A stretch of DNA of 64,000 bases, from contig JAFBIU010000016.1 in NCBI GenBank assembly GCA_021531775.1, forward strand, positions 16,078-80,077, read 5' to 3'. Under the pieces are notes generated by a model. The model saw only the letters and a program-made list of their open reading frames with translations. It had not been told where the DNA came from and searched no databases. This document shows, in pieces, positions 1-9,327 of the stretch (position 1 is its first letter; every line of letters starts with the position of its first letter). The DNA comes from Parabacteroides distasonis (GTDB taxonomy: Bacteria > Bacteroidota > Bacteroidia > Bacteroidales > Tannerellaceae). Position numbers and translations under genes: made by a program.

Positions 1-798
1 AACGGTACAGACGAACTGTTGGCGGAATTGCGCGACATGGGTGTCGGTTGCTATGCGACAGGTGGCGAGACAGCCGATGTAGGCGACTTGGTTCGTACCA
101 TCATCGTTGACAGTACGGTAACCTGCCGTATGAAACGGGCAGACGTCATCGACAACAAGAACATTCAAGGGGGTGACGTGATTGTCGGTCTGGCTTCGTT
201 CGGACAGGCCACCTACGAGAAGTCTTACAACGGTGGTACAGGCAGCAACGGACTGACTTCAGCCCGTCACGATGTATTTGCCAAATATTTGGCACAGAAA
301 TATCCGGAAAGTTATGATGCAGCCGTTCCCGATGAACTGGTCTATTCAGGTGGATTGAAGCTGACCGACGAGATTGCCGGTCTGGGCATTGATGCAGGCA
401 AACTGGTGCTCTCTCCGACCCGTACGTATGCGCCGGTAATCAAGGTGTTGCTGGACAAGTTGCGTGGTCAGATCCACGGTATGGTCCACTGTTCGGGTGG
501 TGCACAGACCAAGGTGATGCACTTCGTACACAACAAGCGCGTGATCAAAGACAATCTCTTCCCAGTTCCTCCCCTCTTCCGCATCATTCAGGAGCAGAGC
601 GGCACGGACTGGAGTGAAATGTATAAGGTGTTCAACATGGGTCACCGGATGGAGATCTACATCGCTCCGGAACATGCCGAAGAGGTCATGGCCATCTCGA
701 AGAGCTTTGGTATCGATGCCCGCATCGTTGGTCGTGTGGAAGAGGCTGAACAGAACGAACTGATCATCGAAAGCGAAAAGGGACGGTTTACTTATTAA
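1..798 (+). CDS. purM: Phosphoribosylformylglycinamidine cyclo-ligase (AIR synthetase), 5' end outside window
   Basis: Catalyses ATP-dependent closure of FGAM to aminoimidazole ribonucleotide in cytoplasmic purine synthesis. The frame is open from base 1 and begins before the window, so the N-terminal part is missing; about 265 residues are visible. The segment GCYATGGETADVGD and the later MVHCSGGAQTKVMHFV fit the C-terminal half of PurM-type enzymes, and the protein ends in EKGRFTY. It is followed within 5 bases by a possible micro-ORF and then prfA, so it probably heads or belongs to a housekeeping operon. The family call is fairly secure. Bacteroidetes PurM proteins differ from the E. coli type, so the assignment is at family level. 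Confidence 0.85.
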   Translation, partial: NGTDELLAELRDMGVGCYATGGETADVGDLVRTIIVDSTVTCRMKRADVIDNKNIQGGDVIVGLASFGQATYEKSYNGGTGSNGLTSARHDVFAKYLAQKYPESYDAAVPDELVYSGGLKLTDEIAGLGIDAGKLVLSPTRTYAPVIKVLLDKLRGQIHGMVHCSGGAQTKVMHFVHNKRVIKDNLFPVPPLFRIIQEQSGTDWSEMYKVFNMGHRMEIYIAPEHAEEVMAISKSFGIDARIVGRVEEAEQNELIIESEKGRFTY

Positions 799-802
799 AA
801 CG

Positions 803-889
803 ATGGATCTGTTTATCATTCTCGCCCTGGCGGTGTGCGTTATCGCTTGGCGACAACATTATCAACAAACAAAAAGGCATAAGAAATAA
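803..889 (+). CDS. Possible 28-residue single-pass membrane microprotein between purM and prfA
   Basis: ATG at 803 opens 28 codons and ends in TAA at 887-889, directly against the prfA ATG at 890. The peptide starts MDLFIILALAVCVIAW, a hydrophobic stretch long enough for one membrane span, and ends in a basic tail (RQHYQQTKRHKK), giving an N-out/C-in topology by the positive-inside rule. It fills the purM-prfA gap exactly, with 4 bases after purM and none before prfA, as a translationally coupled small gene would. No Shine-Dalgarno sequence is visible, which is normal for this phylum. I recognise no family. It could be a chance ORF, but hydrophobic core, basic tail and exact fit together argue otherwise. 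Confidence 0.45.
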   Translation: MDLFIILALAVCVIAWRQHYQQTKRHKK

Positions 890-1999
890 ATGGCAGAAAA
901 CAGTCTATTGCAGCGGTTGGACGGCTTGGTGAGCCGTTTCGAAGAGGTCGGTACACTGATCACCGACCCGGCAGTCATTGCCGATATGAAACGGTTTGTC
1001 AAGTTGAATAAGGAGTATCGTGACCTGGAGAAGATCGTTGCGTCGCGTGCACAATACGTACAGACACTCAACGGGATTGCCGAAGCGCGCGAACTGCTGG
1101 AACAGGAGTCTGATCCCGAAATGCGTGAAATGGCCAAGGAGGAGCTGGAGGCTTGTAGCAGCCGACTGCCCGAACTGGAAGAGGAGATCAAACTACTGCT
1201 GGTGCCGGCCGATCCGCAAGATGACAAGAATGCCATCGTGGAGATTCGCGGTGGTACGGGTGGTGACGAGGCAGCCCTGTTTGCAGGCGACCTCTACCGG
1301 ATGTATGTCAAGTATTGCGAAGCGAAGGGATGGAAAGTGGCCGTATCGAGCTTCAGCGAAGGGGCAGCAGGTGGTTTCAAGGAGATCATCTTCACGGTCA
1401 GTGGCGAGAAGGCCTACGGTATCTTGAAATATGAATCGGGTGTGCATCGGGTACAACGGGTACCGGCCACAGAGACACAGGGACGTGTCCACACCTCAGC
1501 AGCTACGGTAGCCGTCTTGCCGGAAGCAGACGAGTTCGATGTGGAGATCAACGAAGGTGAAATCAAATGGGATACCTTCCGTTCGGGTGGAGCCGGTGGA
1601 CAGAATGTCAACAAGGTCGAGTCGGGGGTACGCTTGCGCTACATCTGGAAGAATCCGAATACGGGTGTGAGCGAAGAGATCCTGATCGAATGTACGGAGA
1701 CGCGCGACCAGCCCAAGAACAAGGAGCGGGCCTTGACACGTTTGCGTTCGTTCATCTACGACAAGGAACATCAGAAGTATCTCGACGAGATTGCAAGCAA
1801 GCGTAAGACCATGGTTTCGACGGGCGACCGTTCGGCCAAGATCCGCACCTACAACTATCCGCAGGGACGCATCACGGACCATCGCATCAACTATACGATC
1901 TATAACCTCTCCGCTTTCATGGACGGCGACATTCAGGATTGCATCGACCACCTGATCATTGCCGAAAATGCAGAACGGCTGAAAGAATCAGAATTGTAA
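890..1999 (+). CDS. prfA: Peptide chain release factor 1
   Basis: Cytoplasmic class I release factor that reads UAA/UAG and triggers hydrolysis of peptidyl-tRNA on the ribosome. The 369-residue length is normal. The PxT-type codon-recognition tripeptide PAT lies at about residues 192-194, followed by [10 protein letters not shown]. The catalytic GGQ lies at about 236-238 in [11 protein letters not shown], whose glutamine is the usual target of PrmC methylation. The helical N-terminal domain precedes these. The ATG at 890 abuts the stop of the upstream 28-codon ORF, so translation may be coupled. pyrF follows after 28 bases. Confidence 0.97.
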   Translation: MAENSLLQRLDGLVSRFEEVGTLITDPAVIADMKRFVKLNKEYRDLEKIVASRAQYVQTLNGIAEARELLEQESDPEMREMAKEELEACSSRLPELEEEIKLLLVPADPQDDKNAIVEIRGGTGGDEAALFAGDLYRMYVKYCEAKGWKVAVSSFSEGAAGGFKEIIFTVSGEKAYGILKYESGVHRVQRVPATETQGRVHTSAATVAVLPEADEFDVEINEGEIKWDTFRSGGAGGQNVNKVESGVRLRYIWKNPNTGVSEEILIECTETRDQPKNKERALTRLRSFIYDKEHQKYLDEIASKRKTMVSTGDRSAKIRTYNYPQGRITDHRINYTIYNLSAFMDGDIQDCIDHLIIAENAERLKESEL

Positions 2000-2027
2000 A
2001 CATCATATCTATAAACAGAAAAACAAC

Positions 2028-2870
2028 ATGAACAAGCAACAATTATTCGAGAATATACAAAAGAAGCAATCCTTCTTATGTGTCGGTCTGGACACAGACA
2101 TCAAAAAGATCCCGCCTCACCTGTTGCAGGAGGAGGATCCGATTTTCGCTTTCAATAAAGCCATCATCGATGCGACGGCCGACTATTGCATCGCCTACAA
2201 ACCTAATCTGGCCTTCTACGAGAGTTTAGGTACCAAGGGACTGTTGGCTTTCGAAAAGACGGTCGCTTATCTGCGTGAGAACTATCCCGACCAATTCATC
2301 ATCGCCGATGCGAAACGAGGTGACATTGGTAATACCTCTGAAATGTATGCCCGTTCCTTCTTCGACTATATGCACGTGGATGCCGTAACTGTCGCTCCCT
2401 ACATGGGCGAAGACAGTGTAAAACCCTTCCTGATCTATCCGGAAGCGTGGGTCATCCTGTTGGCATTGACTTCCAACAAGGGTTCACACGATTTTCAGCT
2501 GACGGAAGATGCACAGGGTGAACGATTGTTTGAGAAGGTGTTGCGCAAATCGCAAGAGTGGGCTTCGGATGAGCAGATGATGTATGTGGTAGGTGCTACC
2601 CAAGGACGCATGTTTGAAGACATCCGCAAGATTGTGCCGAACCACTTCCTGTTGGTTCCGGGTGTAGGAGCCCAAGGCGGTAGTCTGGCCGAAGTGGTCA
2701 AGTATGGTATGAACGACCATTGTGGACTGATCGTCAACTCTTCTCGGGCTATCATCTATGCCGACAAGACGGAGAACTTTGCACAGGCCGCTCGCGATGC
2801 CGCTAAGGCCGTACAGGAAGAAATGGCTAATTATTTGGTCGAAAAAGCGATTATTTCTCCAAAAGCATAG
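2028..2870 (+). CDS. pyrF: Orotidine 5'-phosphate decarboxylase, type 2
   Basis: Decarboxylates OMP to UMP in the last step of pyrimidine synthesis. The 280-residue length is that of the longer type 2 enzymes rather than the ~230-residue E. coli type. The early [12 protein letters not shown] motif and the catalytic D-x-K-x-x-D cluster in [12 protein letters not shown] are visible, and the phosphate-binding end [10 protein letters not shown] is present near residue 215. It sits in the purM-prfA-pyrF-lpx gene run. A hairpin-forming inverted repeat separates it from lpxD. Confidence 0.95.
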   Translation: MNKQQLFENIQKKQSFLCVGLDTDIKKIPPHLLQEEDPIFAFNKAIIDATADYCIAYKPNLAFYESLGTKGLLAFEKTVAYLRENYPDQFIIADAKRGDIGNTSEMYARSFFDYMHVDAVTVAPYMGEDSVKPFLIYPEAWVILLALTSNKGSHDFQLTEDAQGERLFEKVLRKSQEWASDEQMMYVVGATQGRMFEDIRKIVPNHFLLVPGVGAQGGSLAEVVKYGMNDHCGLIVNSSRAIIYADKTENFAQAARDAAKAVQEEMANYLVEKAIISPKA

Positions 2871-2891
2871 GTCATCTGAGGAATTTTCACC

Positions 2892-2936
2892 ACTTTTGCA
2901 AACTGTCTGCCCTTGTGGCGGGCAATTTGCAAAAGT
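2892..2936. repeat. Two-step inverted repeat between pyrF and lpxD
   Basis: ACTTTTGCAAA at 2892-2902 is matched by its exact reverse complement at 2926-2936. Inside it TGCCC (2908-2912) pairs with GGGCA (2920-2924). The RNA would be a 45-nt hairpin with an internal loop. The ACTTTTG part also resembles a -7 box (CACTTTTG), so the site may combine a weak promoter for the lpx genes with an operator or attenuator. No T-run follows, so it is not a classical terminator. Confidence 0.55.
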
Positions 2937-2961
2937 AACATTATTATAGAACAAACAAGAC

Positions 2962-4002
2962 ATGGAGTTTACAGCCCAACAAATTGCCGCTTTCCTCAGA
3001 GGAATCGTCGAAGGTGATCCGGAGGTAAAGGTGAGCAATTTCTCTAAAATTGAAGAAGGAAAACCGGGAACATTGACCTTTCTGGCCAATCCAAAGTATG
3101 AACATCACATCTATCATACAGAGGCCAGCATTGTTTTAGTGAATCAAGACTTTACACCAACCGAGCCCATCCACACCACATTGATTCGTGTGGAGAATGC
3201 CTATACCGCCTTGGCTCAATTGCTGAACATGGTGGAACAGGCCAAGAGCAAGAAAAGTGGAGTCGATTCGACTGCCTTCATTGCCCCCACCGCTTCAGTA
3301 GGCGAGGACTGTTACATCGGTAACATGGCTTACATCGGTGAACGGGTCAAGTTAGGCAACAACTGCCAAGTCTATCCCTTTGCCTACATTGGTGACAATG
3401 TGGAGATTGGCGACAATACCATCCTATATCCGCACGTGACCGTCTATCACGACTGTCGCATCGGACAGCATTGCATCCTGCATGCCGGTTCGGTCATAGG
3501 TGCAGACGGCTTCGGTTTTGCTCCCGAAGGTGAGCAGTATAAGAAGATTCCCCAGTTGGGTAATGTGGTCATTGAAGACAACGTCGAGATCGGAGCCAAT
3601 ACGACCATTGATCGTGCCGTCATGGATTCAACCATCATCCGCCAAGGAGTCAAGTTGGACAACCTGATCCAGATTGCTCATAATGTAGAGGTAGGCGAGA
3701 ACACGGTGATGGCAGCCCAAGTGGGTATTGCCGGATCGGTCAAAGTGGGTAAACATTGTATGTTCGGCGGACAGGTAGGTCTGGCTGGACATATTCAGAT
3801 TGCAGACGACGTGACGCTGGGCGCACAAGCTGGTGTCATCAGTAGCGTCAAAGAGGCCACGACCCTGTTGGGTGCACCAGCCATTCAGGCACGCAACTTC
3901 ATGCGGTCCAGTGCCATTTTCAACCGCTTGCCCGAGTTGTACCGAACCATCGGACAGCTTCAGCGCGAAGTGGAAACACTCAAGAAAGAAATTAATAAAT
4001 AA
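2962..4002 (+). CDS. lpxD: UDP-3-O-acylglucosamine N-acyltransferase
   Basis: Third step of lipid A synthesis: transfers a hydroxyacyl chain from acyl-ACP to the 2-amino group of UDP-3-O-acyl-glucosamine. The 346 residues have an N-terminal uridine-binding domain followed by a left-handed beta-helix of hexapeptide repeats (e.g. [15 protein letters not shown]). The catalytic histidine lies in the conserved IAHNVEVGE, near residue 240. A C-terminal helix ([13 protein letters not shown]) closes the protein. lpxC-fabZ starts 19 bases downstream and lpxA follows, so the genes of early lipid A synthesis are together. Confidence 0.95.
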   Translation: MEFTAQQIAAFLRGIVEGDPEVKVSNFSKIEEGKPGTLTFLANPKYEHHIYHTEASIVLVNQDFTPTEPIHTTLIRVENAYTALAQLLNMVEQAKSKKSGVDSTAFIAPTASVGEDCYIGNMAYIGERVKLGNNCQVYPFAYIGDNVEIGDNTILYPHVTVYHDCRIGQHCILHAGSVIGADGFGFAPEGEQYKKIPQLGNVVIEDNVEIGANTTIDRAVMDSTIIRQGVKLDNLIQIAHNVEVGENTVMAAQVGIAGSVKVGKHCMFGGQVGLAGHIQIADDVTLGAQAGVISSVKEATTLLGAPAIQARNFMRSSAIFNRLPELYRTIGQLQREVETLKKEINK

Positions 4003-4021
4003 AGAAGTAGTAGAAGGTCAT

Positions 4022-5407
4022 ATGCATAAACAAACAACGCTTGCTGCCCCCTTCTCCTTGGAAGGAAAAGGGTTGCACACCGGATTGAACATTCACATTA
4101 CATTCCATCCGGCACCTGAAAACCATGGTTACAAAATCAAACGTGTCGATCTGGAAGACGCTCCGGTCATCGATGCGTTGGCCGAGCATGTCTGCCAGAC
4201 TGAACGCGGTACCGTAATCGCCAAAGGAAAAGTACAGGTCAGCACCATTGAACATGCAATGGCCGCGTTGTATGCACACGGCATAGACAACTGCCTCATC
4301 GAAGTGGATGCACCGGAGTTCCCGATCCTCGACGGTAGTGCCCGCTTCTTCTCGGAAGCCATCCAACGGGTGGGTATCCAAGAGCAGGAGGCCCAGAAAG
4401 ACTATTACATTGTCAAGCATAAGATAGAGGTAAAAGATGAAGCCTCAGGTGCTTCCATCATGATCTTGCCGGACGAGAAGTTTAGCGTCAACACACTCAT
4501 CTCCTTCCCGTCGCCTGTGCTCTCCAACCAATATGCCTCGATGAACGACCTGAGCGAGTTCCCGACAGAGATAGCAGCATCACGTACATTTGTCTTCGTA
4601 CGCGAAGTGGAAATGTTGCTGCAGCACAACCTGATCAAGGGTGGAGACTTAGACAATGCAATTGTCATTTACGACCAGAAGATCCCGCAGGAATCGTTGG
4701 ACCGGCTGGCTGACATGATGCAGATTCCGCACATGGATGTGAAAGAGTTGGGTTACCTCAACACGAAGCCATTGGTGTTCGACAACGAACCAGCCCGTCA
4801 CAAACTGATCGACGTGATTGGTGACTTGGCCTTGGTAGGCAAACCCTTGCGTGGACGCATCATTGCGACACGCCCCGGCCACAAGATCAACACCCAGTTG
4901 GCCAAGCTCATCCGCAAAGACATCAAGCAGAACGAAGTGCAGGCTCCCGTCTATGACCCGAATGCCGCACCCGTATTGGACATCAACCGTATCCGCGAAC
5001 TGTTGCCGCATCGTTACCCGTTCCTGTTGGTCGATAAGATCATTGAGATCGGCAGCAACCACATTGTGGGTATCAAGAATATCACGACCAACGAGCCCTT
5101 CTTCCAAGGCCATTTCCCGCAGGAACCGGTCATGCCGGGTGTCCTGCAGATCGAAGCGATGGCTCAGACAGGAGGTCTGTTGGTACTGAACTCCCTGGAC
5201 GATCCGGAGCGTTATTCGACCTATTTCCTGAAGATCGATGGGGTCAAATTCCGCCAAAAGGTTGTTCCGGGCGATACACTTATCATGCGCCTGGAGTTAG
5301 TGGCTCCGATCCGTCGAGGTGTCTCGACCATGAAGGGACACATCTTCGTAGGCGACAAGCTCGTCAGTGAAGCCGAATTCATGGCACAGATTGTGAAGAA
5401 TAAATAA
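4022..5407 (+). CDS. lpxC-fabZ: Bifunctional UDP-3-O-acyl-GlcNAc deacetylase / 3-hydroxyacyl-ACP dehydratase
   Basis: One 461-residue chain. Residues ~1-300 are LpxC, the Zn-dependent deacetylase that commits the cell to lipid A; the STIEHAMAALYAHG zinc-ligand segment and the later HKLIDVIGDLALVG are visible. Residues ~320-461 are FabZ, with the catalytic histidine in LLPHRYPFLLVD (about 327) and the acidic residue in VMPGVLQIEAMAQ (about 370). The fusion is typical of Bacteroidetes and couples lipid A to fatty acid synthesis. The frame is open further upstream to 3833, but that overlaps lpxD. The ATG at 4022 (MHKQTTLAAPFSLEGKGLHT) matches the family's N terminus. Confidence 0.96.
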   Translation: MHKQTTLAAPFSLEGKGLHTGLNIHITFHPAPENHGYKIKRVDLEDAPVIDALAEHVCQTERGTVIAKGKVQVSTIEHAMAALYAHGIDNCLIEVDAPEFPILDGSARFFSEAIQRVGIQEQEAQKDYYIVKHKIEVKDEASGASIMILPDEKFSVNTLISFPSPVLSNQYASMNDLSEFPTEIAASRTFVFVREVEMLLQHNLIKGGDLDNAIVIYDQKIPQESLDRLADMMQIPHMDVKELGYLNTKPLVFDNEPARHKLIDVIGDLALVGKPLRGRIIATRPGHKINTQLAKLIRKDIKQNEVQAPVYDPNAAPVLDINRIRELLPHRYPFLLVDKIIEIGSNHIVGIKNITTNEPFFQGHFPQEPVMPGVLQIEAMAQTGGLLVLNSLDDPERYSTYFLKIDGVKFRQKVVPGDTLIMRLELVAPIRRGVSTMKGHIFVGDKLVSEAEFMAQIVKNK

Positions 5408-5424
5408 CTCAAATTAGAAATCCT

Positions 5425-6213
5425 ATGAACCAAATATCACCCCTGGCCGTTGTCCATCCGGAGGCCCAAATCGGAGCAAACGTACAGATTGATCCGTTTG
5501 TAGTCGTTGAAAAAGATGTTGTCATTGGTGACAACACCCATCTATTCCCCCATTCTGTCATTTTGGACGGTGCCCGTATCGGCAAGAACTGCAAGGTATT
5601 CCCCGGTGCTGTCGTAGCCGGAATCCCACAGGATCTGAAGTTCAAAGGTGAAATCACCACCGCAGAGATCGGAGACAACACCACCCTGCGCGAGTGCGTC
5701 ACCGTCAACCGCGGAACAGCCTCCAAAGGCAAGACAGTCGTAGGCAACAATTGCCTCATCATGGCCTATTCGCACGTGGCTCACGACTGTGTGCTGAAGA
5801 ACAACATCATTGTCGGGAATGCCTCCCAGATTGCCGGAGAGGTGGAGGTAGATGACTTTGCCATCATCAGCGGTGGAACCTTGGTACACCAGTTCTCCCG
5901 CATCTCCAAGCATGTGATGATTCAAGGTGGCTCCCGCATCGGTAAGGACATTCCGCCCTACACCCTCATCGGCCGTGACCCGATCGTCTATTGCGGCATC
6001 AACATCGTGGGTTTACGCAGACGCGGATTCACCAACCAGCAGGTCTATCTGATTCAAGACATTTATCGGACACTCTATACACGAGGACTCAACAACTCCG
6101 ATGCGTTGAAAGCCATCGAGACGGAATACGAGCCGAGTGAGGAGCGCGATTTAATTCTCAATTTCATCAAAGCCTCCAAGCGTGGAATCGTGCGTGGATC
6201 CATTGATGAATAA
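5425..6213 (+). CDS. lpxA: UDP-N-acetylglucosamine O-acyltransferase
   Basis: First step of lipid A synthesis: moves a 3-hydroxyacyl chain from ACP to the 3-OH of UDP-GlcNAc. The 262-residue length is normal. Hexapeptide repeats run from the start (SPLAVVHPEAQIGANVQIDPF), the catalytic histidine is in AYSHVAHDCVL (near residue 119), and the C-terminal helical domain includes LRRRGFTNQQV. It follows lpxC-fabZ by 17 bases in the same operon. Confidence 0.96.
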   Translation: MNQISPLAVVHPEAQIGANVQIDPFVVVEKDVVIGDNTHLFPHSVILDGARIGKNCKVFPGAVVAGIPQDLKFKGEITTAEIGDNTTLRECVTVNRGTASKGKTVVGNNCLIMAYSHVAHDCVLKNNIIVGNASQIAGEVEVDDFAIISGGTLVHQFSRISKHVMIQGGSRIGKDIPPYTLIGRDPIVYCGINIVGLRRRGFTNQQVYLIQDIYRTLYTRGLNNSDALKAIETEYEPSEERDLILNFIKASKRGIVRGSIDE

Positions 6214-6245
6214 GATACAACAACCAAACAAACAGCTAAAAAGAT

Positions 6246-6800
6246 ATGATTTACAGATTTTTAGTACTATCAGATGAAGTAGATGACTTCAAGCGTGTCA
6301 TTAAGATCGACTCCGAAGCTACCTTCCTGGATTTGCACGACATCATTCTGGAATCCGTAGGCTATACGAAGGATCAGATGTGTTCGTTTTTCATTTGCGA
6401 TGACGACTGGTCGAAAAAGACAGAAATCACCCTCATCCCGATGGACACCTCTTCCGATGTCGATAACTACATCATGGAATCCACCCATTTGGATGAACTG
6501 TTGGAAGAGGAACACCAGAAGTTGATGTTTGTGTTCGACTACATGACCGAGCGTGCCTTCTTCATGGAATTGCGTGCCATCATTACGGGTCAGGATTTGG
6601 ACAAGCCCATTTGCACCAAGTCCGTGGGTCAGCCTCCGGTTCAGGTCATGGACATCGAGGAGTTTGACGCCAAGAATGCCAATACCGAGGTGGACGAAGA
6701 TTTCTATGGAGATTCCGAATATGATCCGGACGAATTGGACGAAGGCTTTGGCGGCATCAACGACAACTACATCGATAATCCCTACGACGATCGCTATTGA
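6246..6800 (+). CDS. Plasmid pRiA4b ORF-3-like protein
   Basis: A 184-residue soluble protein starting [21 protein letters not shown], with [20 protein letters not shown]. This matches the pRiA4b ORF-3 fold family (PF07929-like), whose biochemical role is not established. The C-terminal third is very acidic ([21 protein letters not shown]) and probably disordered. Its TGA stop overlaps the TTG start of miaA as TTGA, so the two are translationally coupled. The lpxA neighbourhood suggests a core gene, but no function can be read from the sequence. Confidence 0.75.
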   Translation: MIYRFLVLSDEVDDFKRVIKIDSEATFLDLHDIILESVGYTKDQMCSFFICDDDWSKKTEITLIPMDTSSDVDNYIMESTHLDELLEEEHQKLMFVFDYMTERAFFMELRAIITGQDLDKPICTKSVGQPPVQVMDIEEFDAKNANTEVDEDFYGDSEYDPDELDEGFGGINDNYIDNPYDDRY

Positions 6801-7708
6801 AGCCGACACTCGTCATATTACTTGGGCCGACAGGCGTCGGGAAAACGAAACTGAGCCTACGCATAGCCGAATGGCTCCAGTCACCCATCATCTCAGCCGA
6901 TTCCCGTCAGCTCTATCGTGAGATTCCCATCGGAACGGCCGCGCCTACCGCAGCACAGTTGGCGCGCGTCAAACATTATCTGGTGGGAACACTCGCCTTG
7001 ACAGACTATTACAGTGCCAGCCGCTTCGAAGAGGAGGTCATGGCACTGTTACCCACCCTCTTTCCCAAGCATCCCAACCTGGTGCTGACCGGAGGATCCA
7101 TGATGTACATTGATGCGGTAACCAAAGGAATCGATGATATGCCGACAGTTACCCCGGCGATCCGAGAGGCGGTTTACCGTCAGTTCGAAGCCGAAGGACT
7201 GGCTCCCCTGTTGGAAGAATTGCGCCAAGCCGATCCGCTCCATTACGAGGAGGTGGATCGGAACAATTACAAACGGGTACTTCATGCCGTAGAGATCTGC
7301 CGGATGACCGGTCTCCCCTACTCCACCTTTCGCACCCATAGCCGCAAGGAACGTCCCTTCCGCATCCTGCAGATCGGTTTGACCCGTGACCGGGAGGAGC
7401 TCTATGACCGCATCAACCAGCGAGTCGATCAGATGATGGCAGACGGATTGCTCGAAGAGGCACGACGGGTCTATCCCCTGCGCCACCTCAACTCCTTGAA
7501 CACGGTCGGCTACAAGGAACTATTCCGCTATTTCGATGGCGAATGGTCGCTCGACCTGGCGGTGGAGAAGATCAAGCGCAACTCGCGGGTCTATGCCCGC
7601 AAGCAAATGACCTGGTTCAAGCGCGATCCGGAGATTCACTGGTTCCACCCGGAGGCGGAACCTGAGATCTTCGACTTCTTGCGCCACGAACTATTTCTTG
7701 AAGACTAA
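6797..7708 (+). CDS. miaA: tRNA dimethylallyltransferase
   Basis: Adds the dimethylallyl group to N6 of A37 in tRNAs that read UNN codons. The 303 residues begin [19 protein letters not shown], where GPTGVGKT is the P-loop, followed by [20 protein letters not shown], the DSRQxY substrate motif. The start is a TTG at 6797 that overlaps the previous stop (TTGA). No ATG gives a complete P-loop domain, so the TTG is the best start. The 3' end overlaps the convergent DUF486 gene by 18 bases. Confidence 0.93.
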   Translation: MKPTLVILLGPTGVGKTKLSLRIAEWLQSPIISADSRQLYREIPIGTAAPTAAQLARVKHYLVGTLALTDYYSASRFEEEVMALLPTLFPKHPNLVLTGGSMMYIDAVTKGIDDMPTVTPAIREAVYRQFEAEGLAPLLEELRQADPLHYEEVDRNNYKRVLHAVEICRMTGLPYSTFRTHSRKERPFRILQIGLTRDREELYDRINQRVDQMMADGLLEEARRVYPLRHLNSLNTVGYKELFRYFDGEWSLDLAVEKIKRNSRVYARKQMTWFKRDPEIHWFHPEAEPEIFDFLRHELFLED

Positions 7709-8062
7709 ATAGACAGCCGCTACCAAGAACAGGAATGCCAACGCATGATTCCACTTGAAAGACTCCCCCTTAAAGGCAATCGTGCTGAAACCCACAAACA
7801 CCACCAATGTAATCACCTCCTGAATCACCTTCAGCTGAATCAGATTGAACGGACCGCCATTATCCCGGAATCCCAACCGGTTGGCAGGCACTTGACAACA
7901 ATACTCGAAAAAGGCCAGAAACCAGCTGAACAGAATGACCCCAATGAGCGGCAAATGCTCAAACCAACTGAACTGTTGCTTCATTTTCAGGTGTCCATAC
8001 CAGGCACACGTCATGAAAATGTTGGAAACGATCAAAAGAAGAATCGTATAAACACCTTGCAT
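7691..8062 (-). CDS. DUF486 (DMT-like) four-helix membrane protein
   Basis: A 123-residue hydrophobic protein with four predicted membrane spans, starting [26 protein letters not shown] and ending [10 protein letters not shown]. The WYGHLK segment and the central [12 protein letters not shown] are characteristic of the DUF486 family, small members of the drug/metabolite transporter fold with no proven substrate. It overlaps the end of miaA tail to tail, and the TtcA-like gene ends 2 bases beyond its start, so those two genes are probably co-transcribed leftward. Confidence 0.85.
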   Translation of the reverse strand: MQGVYTILLLIVSNIFMTCAWYGHLKMKQQFSWFEHLPLIGVILFSWFLAFFEYCCQVPANRLGFRDNGGPFNLIQLKVIQEVITLVVFVGFSTIAFKGESFKWNHALAFLFLVAAVYLVFKK

Positions 8063-8063
8063 A

Positions 8064-8816
8064 TCATTGAACTTTTATAGGTAAATAATCGGATTGAATA
8101 TTCGTCATGCTGCCCCAGAGACTGTGACGCGCATCCGGAGCCAGCTGCTCCAATTGGGCCAACAGACCCTTCATGGCCGTTCGGGCCGAAGCTGTCTCGT
8201 AGGGACAATTCTTCAGCTGCGGATGAAATGCCTGCAACTCAGCCAGACGCTTCAAGTCGCGCTCCTCCACCAAGCAGAGCGGACGAATGATCTCCATGGC
8301 GAACTTGTCCATCCGGAGCCGTGGCGGCATCGTGCCGAACGCCCCTTGATGCAACAGGTTCATCAGCAATGTCTCTAAGATATCATCCTGATGATGCCCC
8401 AAGGCAATCTTGTTGCACCCCTCCTCCTTCGCCACCTCAAAGAGCATCTTGCGTCGCATCCAGGAACAGAGGAAACAGGGCGTCTTACGTCGGTCGGTCG
8501 AGGGGTCAAAAGCCGTCTCCCGATAGAGCAACGGCAAATCGAACCGGGCCGCCCGCTCACGCAAATAGTCCAAATCCAGCTGATAGGGAATATTTTGCAT
8601 CCCCACATGCAGCACGACCAGTTCAAAACGGGGACGGAAAATGCGGGAACGACGTCCCAACAGTTCCAGCAAAGCCAACGAGTCCTTACCACCCGACAGC
8701 CCCACCAAGATCCGGTCGCCATCCTCAATGAGGCCATAATCGAAAATGGCCCGCTTCACCTTTCCATCCAATTTGTGGAGCAAACGCTCCTCCTCCTGTC
8801 TTGTTGTCATACGCAT
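8064..8816 (-). CDS. TtcA-like tRNA 2-thiocytidine synthase (PP-loop ATPase)
   Basis: About 250 residues from the ATG at 8816 (MRMTTRQEEERLLHKLD); the ATG at 8810 is also possible. The PP-loop SGGKDSLALLELL binds ATP and adenylates the tRNA base, and CFLCSWMRRKML gives the CxxC expected of the Fe-S-dependent TtcA group that thiolates C32 of some tRNAs. GHHQDDILETLLMNL is the conserved HxxDD motif. The frame extends to 8936, but the extra part is basic and low-complexity and runs over a -7 box (TACTTTTG on the minus strand, 8833-8840), so it is leader. TilS is excluded by length and by the CxxC. Confidence 0.82.
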   Translation of the reverse strand: MRMTTRQEEERLLHKLDGKVKRAIFDYGLIEDGDRILVGLSGGKDSLALLELLGRRSRIFRPRFELVVLHVGMQNIPYQLDLDYLRERAARFDLPLLYRETAFDPSTDRRKTPCFLCSWMRRKMLFEVAKEEGCNKIALGHHQDDILETLLMNLLHQGAFGTMPPRLRMDKFAMEIIRPLCLVEERDLKRLAELQAFHPQLKNCPYETASARTAMKGLLAQLEQLAPDARHSLWGSMTNIQSDYLPIKVQ

Positions 8817-8969
8817 TGTTGAAAATCGGATGCAAAAGTACAATTTATCAAGGCTTGTACCGCCACCCCTCCCCAATTTCTTTGCACGCTTGGCCAAAAA
8901 GCATTTTCTTTGCAGTCGCAAACATACCAGTTGCAATTAGCATTGTATATAAAGAAGAAAACAAACATC

Positions 8970-9146
8970 ATGGCACGTAGAAAAATAACCAACAGTCAAG
9001 CTGTCTGCATCACGCTCCTGTGGGGCGCACTCTGTTTCATGTTGCTGACCTCCGGCCAGCCACTCACCTTCGACATACTCTTTGCGTTGATCGCCTCGGC
9101 CATCATCGTCTTCGTACCCATCTATAAGAATTTCCGCCGGCGATAG
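8970..9146 (+). CDS. Small two-span membrane protein of unknown function
   Basis: 58 residues from the ATG at 8970 (MARRKITNSQAVCITLLWGALCF...), with a basic N terminus, two hydrophobic stretches (ITLLWGALCFMLLTS and ILFALIASAIIVFVPIY) and a basic end (KNFRRR). The frame is open from 8910, but the ATG at 8970 follows an A-rich stretch typical of starts in this phylum. A weak -7-like box (TTTCTTTG, ~8895) lies upstream. No family is recognised. It stands alone between a divergent tRNA-modification gene and gdhA. Confidence 0.6.
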   Translation: MARRKITNSQAVCITLLWGALCFMLLTSGQPLTFDILFALIASAIIVFVPIYKNFRRR

Positions 9147-9219
9147 AAGTGACATTTTGTAGATTTTACTTGTAAAAAGCGTCTAATTGATATTTTTTCT
9201 CGATTTTTTCTGTCAAATA

Positions 9220-9250
9220 TTTGTCAGTACAAATTTTTAACTTACCTTTG
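9220..9250 (+). promoter_or_regulatory. gdhA promoter (Bacteroidetes sigma-ABfr type)
   Basis: TTTG at 9220-9223 and TACCTTTG at 9243-9250 are separated by 19 bases, which matches the -33/-7 consensus (TTTG, TAnnTTTG) with ideal spacing. The transcript would start near 9257 and carry a leader of about 70 nt before the gdhA ATG at 9328. Confidence 0.85.
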
Positions 9251-9327
9251 CGCCCGTTGTTCATCAAATGAGCATAAAAATAATTAGGAAAGTAATCATA
9301 AAACAAGCAATAAAAAACAACGAAACA

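Noticed and set aside
3833..4021. N-terminal extension of LpxC-FabZ
   Set aside because: The frame is open, but the extension overlaps lpxD in another frame and the family N terminus is at 4022.
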